Source: Gammaproteobacteria bacterium
Lineage (GTDB): Bacteria; Pseudomonadota; Gammaproteobacteria; Pseudomonadales; Azotimanducaceae
Assembly: GCA_026707735.1 (NCBI GenBank)
Contig: JAPOWH010000019.1
Location: forward strand, 238,470-302,469
Direction of reading: 5' to 3'
Length of the DNA stretch: 64,000 nt
Each line of letters begins with the position of its first letter. The stretch's first letter is position 1. Shown in pieces: positions 55,301 through 63,500 of this stretch. The translations under genes were made by a program, and so were the position numbers. A model generated the notes under the pieces. It did no database searches, had not been told where the DNA came from, and was given only the letters and a program-made list of their open reading frames with translations.

Positions 55301-55435
55301 AGGGCGCGTCCCATTCTTCTCACGACTATTACAACGATTGTAGGGCTGCTGCCCTTGCTCTACAATCGGGCGGAATCCGTTGATCCCTTCCTTGGTGTTG
55401 TGGTCAGCCTTGTCGGAGGATTGTCCGACGCATAA
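52370..55435 (+). CDS. RND efflux pump, inner-membrane permease 2, lacking the last helix
   Basis: A 1021-residue RND permease related to the first (shared ERFP-, EVEEDIIWRIEESLVG and helix-4 IVVDDAIVVGEN motifs; second-half ITGIVVNDG). GTG start. It stops at VVVSLVGGLSDA, exactly where permease 1 continues into its twelfth membrane helix, so about 35 residues are missing. No alternative frame restores them, and the next gene starts 9 bp after the stop. With 11 helices its C-terminus would end at the opposite membrane face. It may still work within a mixed trimer, or be damaged. Confidence 0.88.
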   Translation: MNNGTISTTTSRSLFEYMATNPIAVWLTTVLLLGVGLYALLTITVERFPTIDFRTVIVTVPYDGATPREVEEDIIWRIEESLVGIDGVERISGNSWEGLGEVAIEFVQWQNMTTKLEEVRTAIDGIEDFPPIGADEAEIAKHEVMRRIMSLVITSETATEDELRLAADELREDLLLLPRVTFVDLLGARDREIQIYLDETRLRSHQLNIGEVAARVRGSSINLSGGPLRTESGITVLSSLEKRQTAAEFEDIVILSKPDGSIVRLGDIGTLRDGFSEDPLLNTVDGASAVFLEVSAPSGINPQKVRDEVERRLATYEMPPDIELGIWMDTTVSVTKPLTAVAGSAITGIALVFIILILLLDLRIGIWVAIGIPTAIIGSFILLVPMGQTLHIMSVIGFAIVVGIVVDDAIVVGENISRYRESGMPARQSSIVGAREVMAPVVVGVLTTVLMFMALIPLDGAIGQMFSKIGILVFAVLVFSLIDAFFLLPAHVSGSGQLALWPLHQIQGAAQRGFDGFIETSMAPAIEYSIRRPIPMILIFAGIATIAVGLFQTDVLRFNSAGNRLDEQQLQLDLTLNPGSTFEDSLQAAEQIVEAARTAHSITGGTAINAINTIVGQHRPMETTVGLSKAEPGTNLASVQLRLNTFPDREVSVAELRNVWLESIGSIQGAEKIAFPQPTGYASAGISLILQHPNDEHLLAAARELKRRLVEHEPIYEITDTLDQGKLRYEVQLTDLGVACGLTPALLAVQLRNRFFGFEAQRVVRNQDELKVMARYPIENRLSPEDLQDERINLPNGELAAFTDIANIEESQELAQRQRVNGLPSVSITSNFNVAATSTRELGGLVLGNWLPELRQTYPGLRFMPDGSTRDTRKILNMLSVTFPAALLLMFGLISIQLRSILQPLYILVCVPMTVAGVFYLHILLGYDFGLTSIFGTVAITGIVVNDGLVFLDMYNKIRQNNPSLRVENAILQAARIRARPILLTTITTIVGLLPLLYNRAESVDPFLGVVVSLVGGLSDA

Positions 55436-55444
55436 GGCTGAACA

Positions 55445-55999
55445 ATGAAAAGGCTCTTCGCCGCAACATCAATGTTTATTGCAGCAGCAATACTTGCTAT
55501 CCCAATCTTCGGCCAAATTCCGCCTCAGAGTCCGCCACCCTCTGCAGAACAAATGGCGAAATTTGAAGAATTGGCGAAGGAAATGAAGGAATTTAGAAAA
55601 TCGATGGTAGACAAACTCTTTGAGAGTAGCGACGAGGACGACAACGGCTCTCTAAGTAAAGAAGAGCTAGTCGAGTTCGCAGTGGCGATGTCGTTGGCCG
55701 AGTTGGAGGCCTTGCGCGGTCGCCTTAGCGGAGTTCCGGAACCAACGGAAGAAGAAATCAAGCAAGTGAAGGAGAGGGAACTATCCGACGCCGATAGGCT
55801 GTTTCCGATGATCGATACAGACAAGAGCGGAGGAATTTCGAAGAAAGAGCTACTTACTGGAATGTATGGGGAGGACTACTCAGACGACGAGGAGGACGAC
55901 AACAAGAAGGAAGACGAAAGTGGCACGAACGAGTCGGACTCCAGCGAAGAAGCCAGCGATTCGGACGATGTCAGTGGATCCGCTTCGGAAGAACCTTGA
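55445..55999 (+). CDS. secreted EF-hand calcium-binding protein
   Basis: A 184-residue exported protein. A signal peptide (1 to about 23, ending IFGQ) is followed by a helical region and two EF-hand loops: D63-x-D65-x-N67-G-S-L-x3-E74 and D124-x-D126-x-S128-G-G-I-x3-E135. The last 40 residues are almost all Asp, Glu and Ser. It probably binds calcium in the periplasm or outside. It is 9 bp after the second pump gene and reads as part of the efflux operon, which is unusual for an RND locus. Confidence 0.85.
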   Translation: MKRLFAATSMFIAAAILAIPIFGQIPPQSPPPSAEQMAKFEELAKEMKEFRKSMVDKLFESSDEDDNGSLSKEELVEFAVAMSLAELEALRGRLSGVPEPTEEEIKQVKERELSDADRLFPMIDTDKSGGISKKELLTGMYGEDYSDDEEDDNKKEDESGTNESDSSEEASDSDDVSGSASEEP

Positions 56000-56181
56000 A
56001 ACTCATCTGCGTGAATTGTCAAACATCTCCAAGTTACCAAGTTGTCCATTGAATAAGGGCTCTCCGTAGTACCGTCGCACTCTCATCTTGGCCACCATGC
56101 GACGGGCGTGAATACGGAAACCAAAAAAAGCGTTTGTTCTAAAGACAAAGGAGTGCATCGCTCACGGGACCAGTGCCGGGT

Positions 56182-57165
56182 CTATTCCGGTATTTCGAGA
56201 TAGCGCAAAGGCTGTTCGCAAGTGATATCCGTGAATGTGGTTGTTTCGGTTGAGGTGAACTTGCCAACAACAAGCGCAGAACCCGCCATGTCGAAGTTGC
56301 TTCTGCGTACTACGTAGCCATCGCAGTTTTCTATGAAGGAAAAATGATGATCCATAACCATGGATGTGATCTTGAACAATAGACGCCGTCTAACGGTGTT
56401 CTCGAGTCTCAACATTACGTAGTGCTTTACGGATTCATCACTCTTGTCCACCGTGATTTCTCCAGCAAACTTGCCTTTGCCGAAGAGGCCACCTACAGCC
56501 CGCATAGCGTCTGCCTCAGACATCGGTGCATCTTCGGCAACTTCCGAATCAAGACTGTCGGCAGTTTCTTCCATTGCCTTCGCACCTTCCGACATGTCTA
56601 TATCCCAAACAAATGTAGCTTCAGTGTCAGTTTCGCTCGCAAGTCTTATCTTTTCAGCGTCTATTGCAAAGGCCATGCTGCCCTGAAATGGACTATTGGA
56701 AATTGCCCGTGCAAGGGTGTAATCGACCTGTTCGCCATCGCGATGCACGCCTCCTGTCTCACTTACCATCCATGTGTTGGAGTTTTCCTCAGATTCTTCC
56801 TCAGTTGAATCTTCCACACGCACTGTACGCGTGTAGGAACCCACTGGGATTCCCATGTAGACTTTGCTCAGAGCGTTTGCGAGCAATTCTTTGTGCTCTT
56901 GAGAAAGCGAAGATGGCTCGAGCAATTCAACTGCGACCTCTCGTTGTAATGCTCGATACTCATCTCTATCTTCGGTCGTGGCCAACACAGTAAATTCGCT
57001 GCCAGGTGTCGATTCCTCTTGTCCGACAATACCGACAGAAACAGCGAGAACCCAAGCCAAGGCACACCAGCTTGCTTTGATTGGCATCTGCAGCTTAACG
57101 ATCGGTTCCATAGGTATCGCCAAGAACTTGTTCGAATGGGGACGTTGAGACCGATTTGCGATCAT
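56182..57165 (-). CDS. secreted hypothetical protein
   Basis: A 327-residue exported protein, not recognised. The ATG at 57165 overlaps the stop of the TlpA-like gene (ATGA), so translation is coupled; a hydrophobic segment at about 30-48 (WCALAWVLAVSVGIVGQ) acts as signal peptide after a long n-region, and an internal ATG at 57087 is possible. The mature part is acidic, with a conserved-looking C-terminal domain holding four beta-rich segments and two cysteines (FIENCDGYVV, ITCEQPLRYL) that could form a disulfide. It is likely to act with its thioredoxin-like partner in the periplasm. Confidence 0.6.
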   Translation of the reverse strand: MIANRSQRPHSNKFLAIPMEPIVKLQMPIKASWCALAWVLAVSVGIVGQEESTPGSEFTVLATTEDRDEYRALQREVAVELLEPSSLSQEHKELLANALSKVYMGIPVGSYTRTVRVEDSTEEESEENSNTWMVSETGGVHRDGEQVDYTLARAISNSPFQGSMAFAIDAEKIRLASETDTEATFVWDIDMSEGAKAMEETADSLDSEVAEDAPMSEADAMRAVGGLFGKGKFAGEITVDKSDESVKHYVMLRLENTVRRRLLFKITSMVMDHHFSFIENCDGYVVRRSNFDMAGSALVVGKFTSTETTTFTDITCEQPLRYLEIPE

Positions 57166-58952
57166 TCGGTAACCGCTTTCAAGGTATTGGGTTCGTCCGA
57201 GGATGACTCTTCGTGAACTCCATACTGAGCCACCAGAAATTCCTCGAGCCTATCCGGAAAGACATCTTTTCCAATGATGCATCCCTTTTTGTCCAATACA
57301 TACCCCTTGGGGATAGTTTGTGCGCCGTATGTCTTGCTGACAGTTCCGTCTGCATCGGAATCGTCCCCGATTTGACCAAGGTTCAACCAGGGAATTTCAT
57401 GGACGTCGGTGGCTTGCTGCCAATCTTCCATAGTGCTATCGATCGAGACGGCAAGAATCTCGAAACCATTGGCACGATAGTCTGCATATAGTTCCTTCAA
57501 TTCAGGAAAAGCAGCGATGCACGGTCCGCACCAGGAAGCCCAGAAATCGACAAACACCACTTCGTTTTTCTCCAGCACTCCACTTAACGACACGTCTGTT
57601 CCGTCCAAATCAGGAAGAGTGAACTCGGGCGCCATTTGTCCCACCTGCAATAGCTGATTATTCTCGGCGGTTTCGATGCTGGCCAAGAGACTGGTTCTTT
57701 GTGTTGCTACCCTCCGAGCTACGACATCCTCGCTCAATTCGCTGGCTAGCTCGTCATAGATGGCCACCGCCTTGCGAGGTTCATCGCTAGATGGGCCATA
57801 AGCACCTAGTTCCAACGCGATCAGTCGTTTCATTGGGTCCTGATCGTTCAGAGCAGTGTTCTCCAATGAGGAAATCTGGATTTCGTTTCTCGCTGTGTAT
57901 GACTCCCAATATGGCGGATACTCCATTCCCACCACCGTCAATGGTTGAATCACTTCCTCTGGCACGAGATGTTCGCATCCCTCCGCAAGCAAGTATTCCG
58001 CGGGCTTCCTTTCAACATTGGGTCGTGCTTCCGTGCTGCCCGATTCCATCAGCTGAGTTTGGTACTCCACAAACTCCTCGATAAACGTATCGGTAAGCTC
58101 TCGATATTCAGGACTAGACTCATGCTTTCCAATCACTTCGGCGTGGGTTCCCGTACCCTCTAAATGAAGCAGATTTGCGGATCCGCCATAGGGACGGACG
58201 GAGATTTCAGCACCTGGTTCGACGATTGCATTTGCCATTGCATAGTAGGCGGGATCAGCTTGAATCATGACTCTTACCACTGTCGGTTCGGAAATCTCTG
58301 CTTCCAACTCGAACCTTCCATCTTGCATCAGTACTGTCCCGAAGTCCGAAAAGGTAAATTGGTCGCGTTGAAATTGACCCATGGCAACCGCACTGGCAGT
58401 GAAGGAAGTCAATTCCTGCTCCATGTCGCTGAAGTCACCCGATATCAAGAACTTTCTATCGGAATCCAACACCTGGCTTGATCGACCAAGAGTCATTAGC
58501 CTACCGATGGGCATTGGGACAGTTCGCGCCACCATGACAAATTCCAGGACGTCGTTCGGGGCGACGACCGATCTGATTGGTCGCGGCGGGAATCCCTCGA
58601 CGTCGACTGAAATTTCGACCATGGTAGGAACATCAAAGCTCCCGCTCAATGTGACCTTGCCGTCTACGAAATTGCCCGATGCGAATTCGACAAATTCGAC
58701 ATCCCCATGCTCATTGGTTGTCTCATACTTGGCGACAACTCGAGAGTTGGCCAGATCAACGGTGTTCTCCTCATATTGGGTTCCGGCGTCGGCGTCAAAA
58801 GCTTGAACTGCGAAACCATAGTCAATGTCCGGCGTTGATTCAATGTATTCGCCCGTAATTGTGATGGTGTTCGCTGGAGGAGAGGCACAAGAAGCGACTA
58901 AGACAAACACGCCTATGAGGCCAATCATTGCTGCAGTTTGTTTCGTACTCAT
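57162..58952 (-). CDS. lipoprotein with C-terminal TlpA-like thioredoxin domain
   Basis: A 596-residue lipoprotein. The N-terminal signal ends in a lipobox (LVASCASPP), with acylation at the Cys. Residues about 30-440 are beta-rich and then helical, similar in layout to DUF4369-containing thiol-disulfide proteins. Residues about 445-575 are a TlpA/ResA-like thioredoxin fold with the active-site WCGPC (in VDFWASWCGPC) and the cis-Pro motif TIPKGYVLD. It would act as a periplasmic disulfide reductase or isomerase. It is translationally coupled to the following secreted protein, which contains cysteines. Confidence 0.85.
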   Translation of the reverse strand: MSTKQTAAMIGLIGVFVLVASCASPPANTITITGEYIESTPDIDYGFAVQAFDADAGTQYEENTVDLANSRVVAKYETTNEHGDVEFVEFASGNFVDGKVTLSGSFDVPTMVEISVDVEGFPPRPIRSVVAPNDVLEFVMVARTVPMPIGRLMTLGRSSQVLDSDRKFLISGDFSDMEQELTSFTASAVAMGQFQRDQFTFSDFGTVLMQDGRFELEAEISEPTVVRVMIQADPAYYAMANAIVEPGAEISVRPYGGSANLLHLEGTGTHAEVIGKHESSPEYRELTDTFIEEFVEYQTQLMESGSTEARPNVERKPAEYLLAEGCEHLVPEEVIQPLTVVGMEYPPYWESYTARNEIQISSLENTALNDQDPMKRLIALELGAYGPSSDEPRKAVAIYDELASELSEDVVARRVATQRTSLLASIETAENNQLLQVGQMAPEFTLPDLDGTDVSLSGVLEKNEVVFVDFWASWCGPCIAAFPELKELYADYRANGFEILAVSIDSTMEDWQQATDVHEIPWLNLGQIGDDSDADGTVSKTYGAQTIPKGYVLDKKGCIIGKDVFPDRLEEFLVAQYGVHEESSSDEPNTLKAVTE

Positions 58953-59218
58953 TGGTGAATCCAGCAGGGGCTACACAATCTATACGAGTAAGTCTATAGC
59001 AGAGATTGGCGGTTTTGAGTAGGTGCGAATTTGACAAGTACCATGTCTGCCGATTGTTGTCGGCCATGTGATAGGGCGCCGATTCGCCCTGTTCCTCCCG
59101 GACTAAACTGGGCACTAGCTCAACAATCTTTACAAACCAATTACGACATCCATTGGTTCGACGTCGAGCTTCAGTTCGTCGGCGAAATCTCAGTTGCTGG
59201 ATTCATCTATATTCCGTT

Positions 59219-60331
59219 CTATATTTGGGGGTAGTGTGTGCCCTTGAGCAGATCGCCCGACGTGCGAGAATTGGGATTGTTCTCGTTCTCGTCGTCACTG
59301 CCCATGTACTCGAACCCCGAGAAATCCAGGACGCTTCCGCTTGTGTCTGTTTCCCCCTCTGTGTAGACGGTGACAACAGAGTCAAGGAAGAGCTCCAGCT
59401 CAAACACGTCGACATCGTCGGATTCCTCGATTGCGCCCGGCGTGGAGTAAGTCCAGGAGCGAGAGCTTGACGAGACGTAGGTGGCTGCGCCTGCGCTGTC
59501 CCCATGATCAGCTAGGATTTCAATGACGACGTGGAGTATGTAGTCTCCCGTTGCGCCGTCGAATCCTTCTACTTCTATATAGTAGGTTCCAGCGGGAACG
59601 ACGACATCCAGAGAGAAGTTGGATCCCGTGCCCGCATCGTCGTCCGACACGTCGACGGAACCATCTTCATTGTGCAGCCGACCGACAGTGTCGAGACTCC
59701 CTGTCGTGTAAGCAGCGATCAGACCTTCCTCAGGCACCTGGATCGTGAAATAGTCCACGTCGTCGGATGAACCGATTGTGCCCTGCGTGGAGAATCCCGA
59801 TTCCACTAGAGTCGCCTCGGCAGTCGTGTCGCCATGGTCGTCCCGTGGTATTGGCGGTGTGACTGGACCCTGAGGATCAAACCAAGTTTCAATGTGTGGG
59901 GAAAAGTAGCGAAACTGGCTGAAGTAGCCCACATTGTCTTCACACTCCTCGTTAGAAGCAGCATGGATTCCCACCAACACGCTCTCATTGGAACCATCGA
60001 GGTAGAGCCGTACTCCCTATCCGCTGGTGCCGCCTTCCAAAGCTCCCACGTCAATGGTAACCGGAACCGCATTGTATATAGTGAAGCAATCGTCTTCATC
60101 GTCGCACGCTTCAAGAGTCAAGTCGTTTTCCGTGGTTCCCGAGTAGTACTTCTGGCGTCCTCCGTCGGCGTGATGAGCAGCAATTGCCGTCAGTCCCGAT
60201 CCGACTTTACTCGTGAACAAGCCCGAGAATAGTGATTCCATGAGCGCCAGCATACACCCAGATGAATCTATCAGATTTGAGGGGGAGAAAGCTACAGAAG
60301 TGGCGGAGAAATTAGGAAATCTACTCTCCAA
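59219..60331 (-). pseudogene. trypsin-like serine protease with PPC domains, decayed
   Basis: Two adjacent segments in one frame make up the C-terminal half of a trypsin-like peptidase. The first (60331-60020) ends VTIDVGALEGGTSG and is stopped by TAG at 60017-60019, where the catalytic motif should read GGTSGSG; a single C-to-A change would give this stop. The second continues LYLDGSNESVLVGIHAASNEECEDNVGYFSQFRYF and then two prepeptidase C-terminal (PPC) beta-sandwich domains (GTIGSSDDVDYFTI, GTYYIEVEGF, GAIEESDDVDVFEL), ending prematurely at 59219 inside the GTHY-strand. The N-terminal part with the catalytic His and Asp is missing. Non-functional. Confidence 0.75.
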
Positions 60332-60542
60332 GGAAACTTGGAGTAGTCAAACGCTTGCACAATCAGTTATTGATGACAATGGAACCTGCCCCGCTACACT
60401 AGATTCAAGAAACGTTTTTACAATTCTGACGTGTCAACATTACGGTAAATGCCTATGGTCTCAGTGCTTTGGATTATTGGAGTTTGCATGGTCGCATGCT
60501 GGCCATGCGAACTATTGGGCGGCTCAATCCAAACGTGAGTGA
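60240..60542 (+). CDS. small hypothetical protein, doubtful
   Basis: A 100-residue frame starting ATGAGC at 60240, not recognised. It is helical and acidic at the N-terminus (ESIRFEGEKATEVAEKLGNLL), then Cys/Trp-rich (CQHYGKCLWSQC). It overlaps the protease remnant at one side and the end of the NTPase gene by 19 bp on the other strand. It lacks a strong ribosome-binding site. It may be a real accessory gene, but chance is as likely. Confidence 0.3.
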   Translation: MSASIHPDESIRFEGEKATEVAEKLGNLLSKETWSSQTLAQSVIDDNGTCPATLDSRNVFTILTCQHYGKCLWSQCFGLLEFAWSHAGHANYWAAQSKRE

Positions 60543-63500
60543 AGCATTCCAAATTCCCACTTGGCACCATCGAAAAAAGCAATCTGACTGAAGGAACGTC
60601 GACGGTAGTGGAATCGTTCTAAGACTCCGCCAGGTTGCATGAGCTTCTCGCCTTTCATTGCGTAGATTATTGCTAGGCCTTTGTCCTGCAGCCGATTTCT
60701 AACGTATTCGACATCGCCCAAAAGCACGGATGGCAGAATTGGGTGGTGTTCACCTGCGCACACGTACACCAAGTCGCCGCTACCATTCGTGAATCCACCG
60801 TTCCCGTTCCACCAAAGGTTGTTGCCGCACAGAGTTCTCGCAGGAACTTGCAGGTAATTGCTCGTGCCAGTACAGTCGTACTCCCAATCGCAGGAAATTA
60901 CATTCCATACCGGGACAACATCAACGGATCGCATGCCAGATGCAAAATCTGGAAACTCTTGTTTCGGTCCTTCCTGACCGTCGAAAGCGGATCCCCAAGG
61001 ATACTCGGCAACGAATCCCTGGCGTAGCACCGGTGCCTTGGGCAACGACCGGTCAAACAAATTTTCATCTCTGAATTCGTCGTAAGCCTGTCTTCCGAGA
61101 TCGGGCTCTATTAGATAGCCTTGAATTTCAAACCACTGTTGTCTATACACTCCTTTTTCTCTAATGTCCTTTTCTCTCCCATCCCATATAAAGAGTGCTG
61201 AAAGTGGGAGTTTCTTCCATGATTCAAGTGGCTGCGATTGAACGACTTCCTCCCATTCGGGAATTGCTGGATCAGCAATCCATTCGTCGAAGTTGGAAGT
61301 CAGCGCCTCATTCAGATCTTCTGAACGAGGCAGTGCCCAGGTGCACGTAACATTTTCTTCGTGTTCTTTTTGAACCCAAACGGTAGGATCAAAGTTTCGA
61401 CCTGCAGGAAAGATCAGACTTGGCGGGCGACGTTCGAGTTTCGATTTTTCTTGTCTACGTTCGACATGGTCGTGAAGATTAGATGCTAGCTGGTTCAGTG
61501 CAATCCAAGAGTATTTCTTTGCTATGCGTTCCGCCCACTTTTCCTTTCCCCTGCCCCCGCCGTACTTTTGCACTATATGTCTGTCGTAGTGTTCACACTC
61601 GGAGTCCACGAAGCAAAAATCTCGAGCGACACGTTTGGCGATCCACTTCCCCATGTCTCTCTTTGAAATAGCTTCTGTCCACGAACCAATGCTACTCATG
61701 GTGTACTTGAAGAAATCACTAGAGCGCTCATCGGGGTTGAAACGAATGTGCTTTGCCCAAGCATCGACTTCTTCATCACGAGGGAGATCGAGAGACCAAT
61801 CCTGCATCGCCGGTGTATTAGTGATTACTTCGGGAATGACATTTGTCGCATTTCCCGGAGCGATTCGGCAAGCCAACTCGCAAATGCAACGCATGTGGTC
61901 CCTTATGACTGCATTATTGAACCTCTCAGGGGTTTGCTGATATAAATCATAGAGATAGCCAGCCGTCCGAACAGCGACTGATGTATCTCGAGATCTCAGC
62001 AACGCTCCGTAGGAGGCTAACAGAACACGTTCACGCACCTCATCGTCATTAATTGACGCAAATCTTTCGACAATCGATGGAAGTGCAGCGGGAACGGCAC
62101 TCAAGATTGCGATGGCAGCACGAGTGGCATTGTCTTTGACCCGCCTGTCCGCTGCACTGGTAAGCCACAGTAGCAGTATTAGCCAGCGTTCGGCAATATC
62201 TATTCCAATGTCAACCAATGGCAGTTCACCCGCCGAACCGATTAAGTTACTTACAACACCACCGGACTCATACGAGTGATGAAAGTAGAAGCACCAAAAC
62301 GCATCTCTGTCGGCCAGAGGCAGGTCTGCAAGTGAATCGTGGAACCACGTCGCATCAATCGCCGACTTGCGCCATCCGCAACTGAGTAGAGCATCTGCCA
62401 CATCGTAGGTGAACCCATCGATGTCGAACGCTTCACCAATGAGGCGTGCTGTCGTTGGAGTTAACGAACTGGGATCCCGAAAAATCAGAGCGCTAATGGT
62501 TGTTCTGACCAGCTCCTCATGGATTGAAGAATCGGGGGCCAAGTCTGGCAGCTCAAATCCAATTGCAGTTTCTGGAGCAATGACGGCAAACTCGACCAAT
62601 ACACCTCGGTTACTTATGACCGTCGCCGCATTTCGAATCCAAGGGTGCATGATTTTCCTCGCTTCCGTTAAATCACGAAGCAATGCGCCTTGTGGAATGC
62701 GACTAAATAGTTCTTCAGCAATGAGGAAATCCCCCAAACGTTCGAAAGCTGGCCGGAGTACTCGTTCGTCTTGCCAGTCTGCGTTGTGAGATACATCTTC
62801 AATCAGCAGCCTTTCACCAAGCAACCAATCCAGCACCTTATCTGGCTGACCGAAATCGGTTTTGAGAATTGCTACAGCATCGGTCCATGACAGAGAACTG
62901 TGATTGGCTGCTACGATTGTCTTGACGACCTTTAGCATGCAGTTAGCTGGCCCATTTGTGTGTGCGCTTCCAAAATCTACGCTGAACTTGCATGCCTTGA
63001 TCTCAAAGAATTTACGAATGATCGAAGCGCCGCTTCCACTCCATCCTGGTGGCAATCGTTCTACTTTCTCTGCAACGAGTGTGTCGCATACTAAGCTCAG
63101 ATAGAGAGGATTCGAGAACTCTGGCGGCAGAATTGGAGCAATTGGAGGCTTCAAATTAAAGTGTCGGAAATACAACTGGCAAGCCTCACGTTCAATTCCA
63201 GCAAAGCCACGATGGTTTGTGACGTGGAAGTTTGCGTGTTGGGGTACACAGCTTTGAAGATAGGTAGTTCTGCAAGTGACAAGTAATCTAACGAATGGTC
63301 TCTTACTAACTTGGTGGACTATTCCGGGGATTCGGGCAATCCAGTAGGAGTGAGGTTTCGTTTCATTAATTGCATCTATCACCAGAAGCAAGGGCGAACC
63401 TGAATCTTCACCAGCAGCGTTCAAGCAGTCCAGAAACTCATCGGCTGCGAGACTTACCGATAAACCCAGAGCTTCCGAGATGCAACGCCATGGGTCGTGC

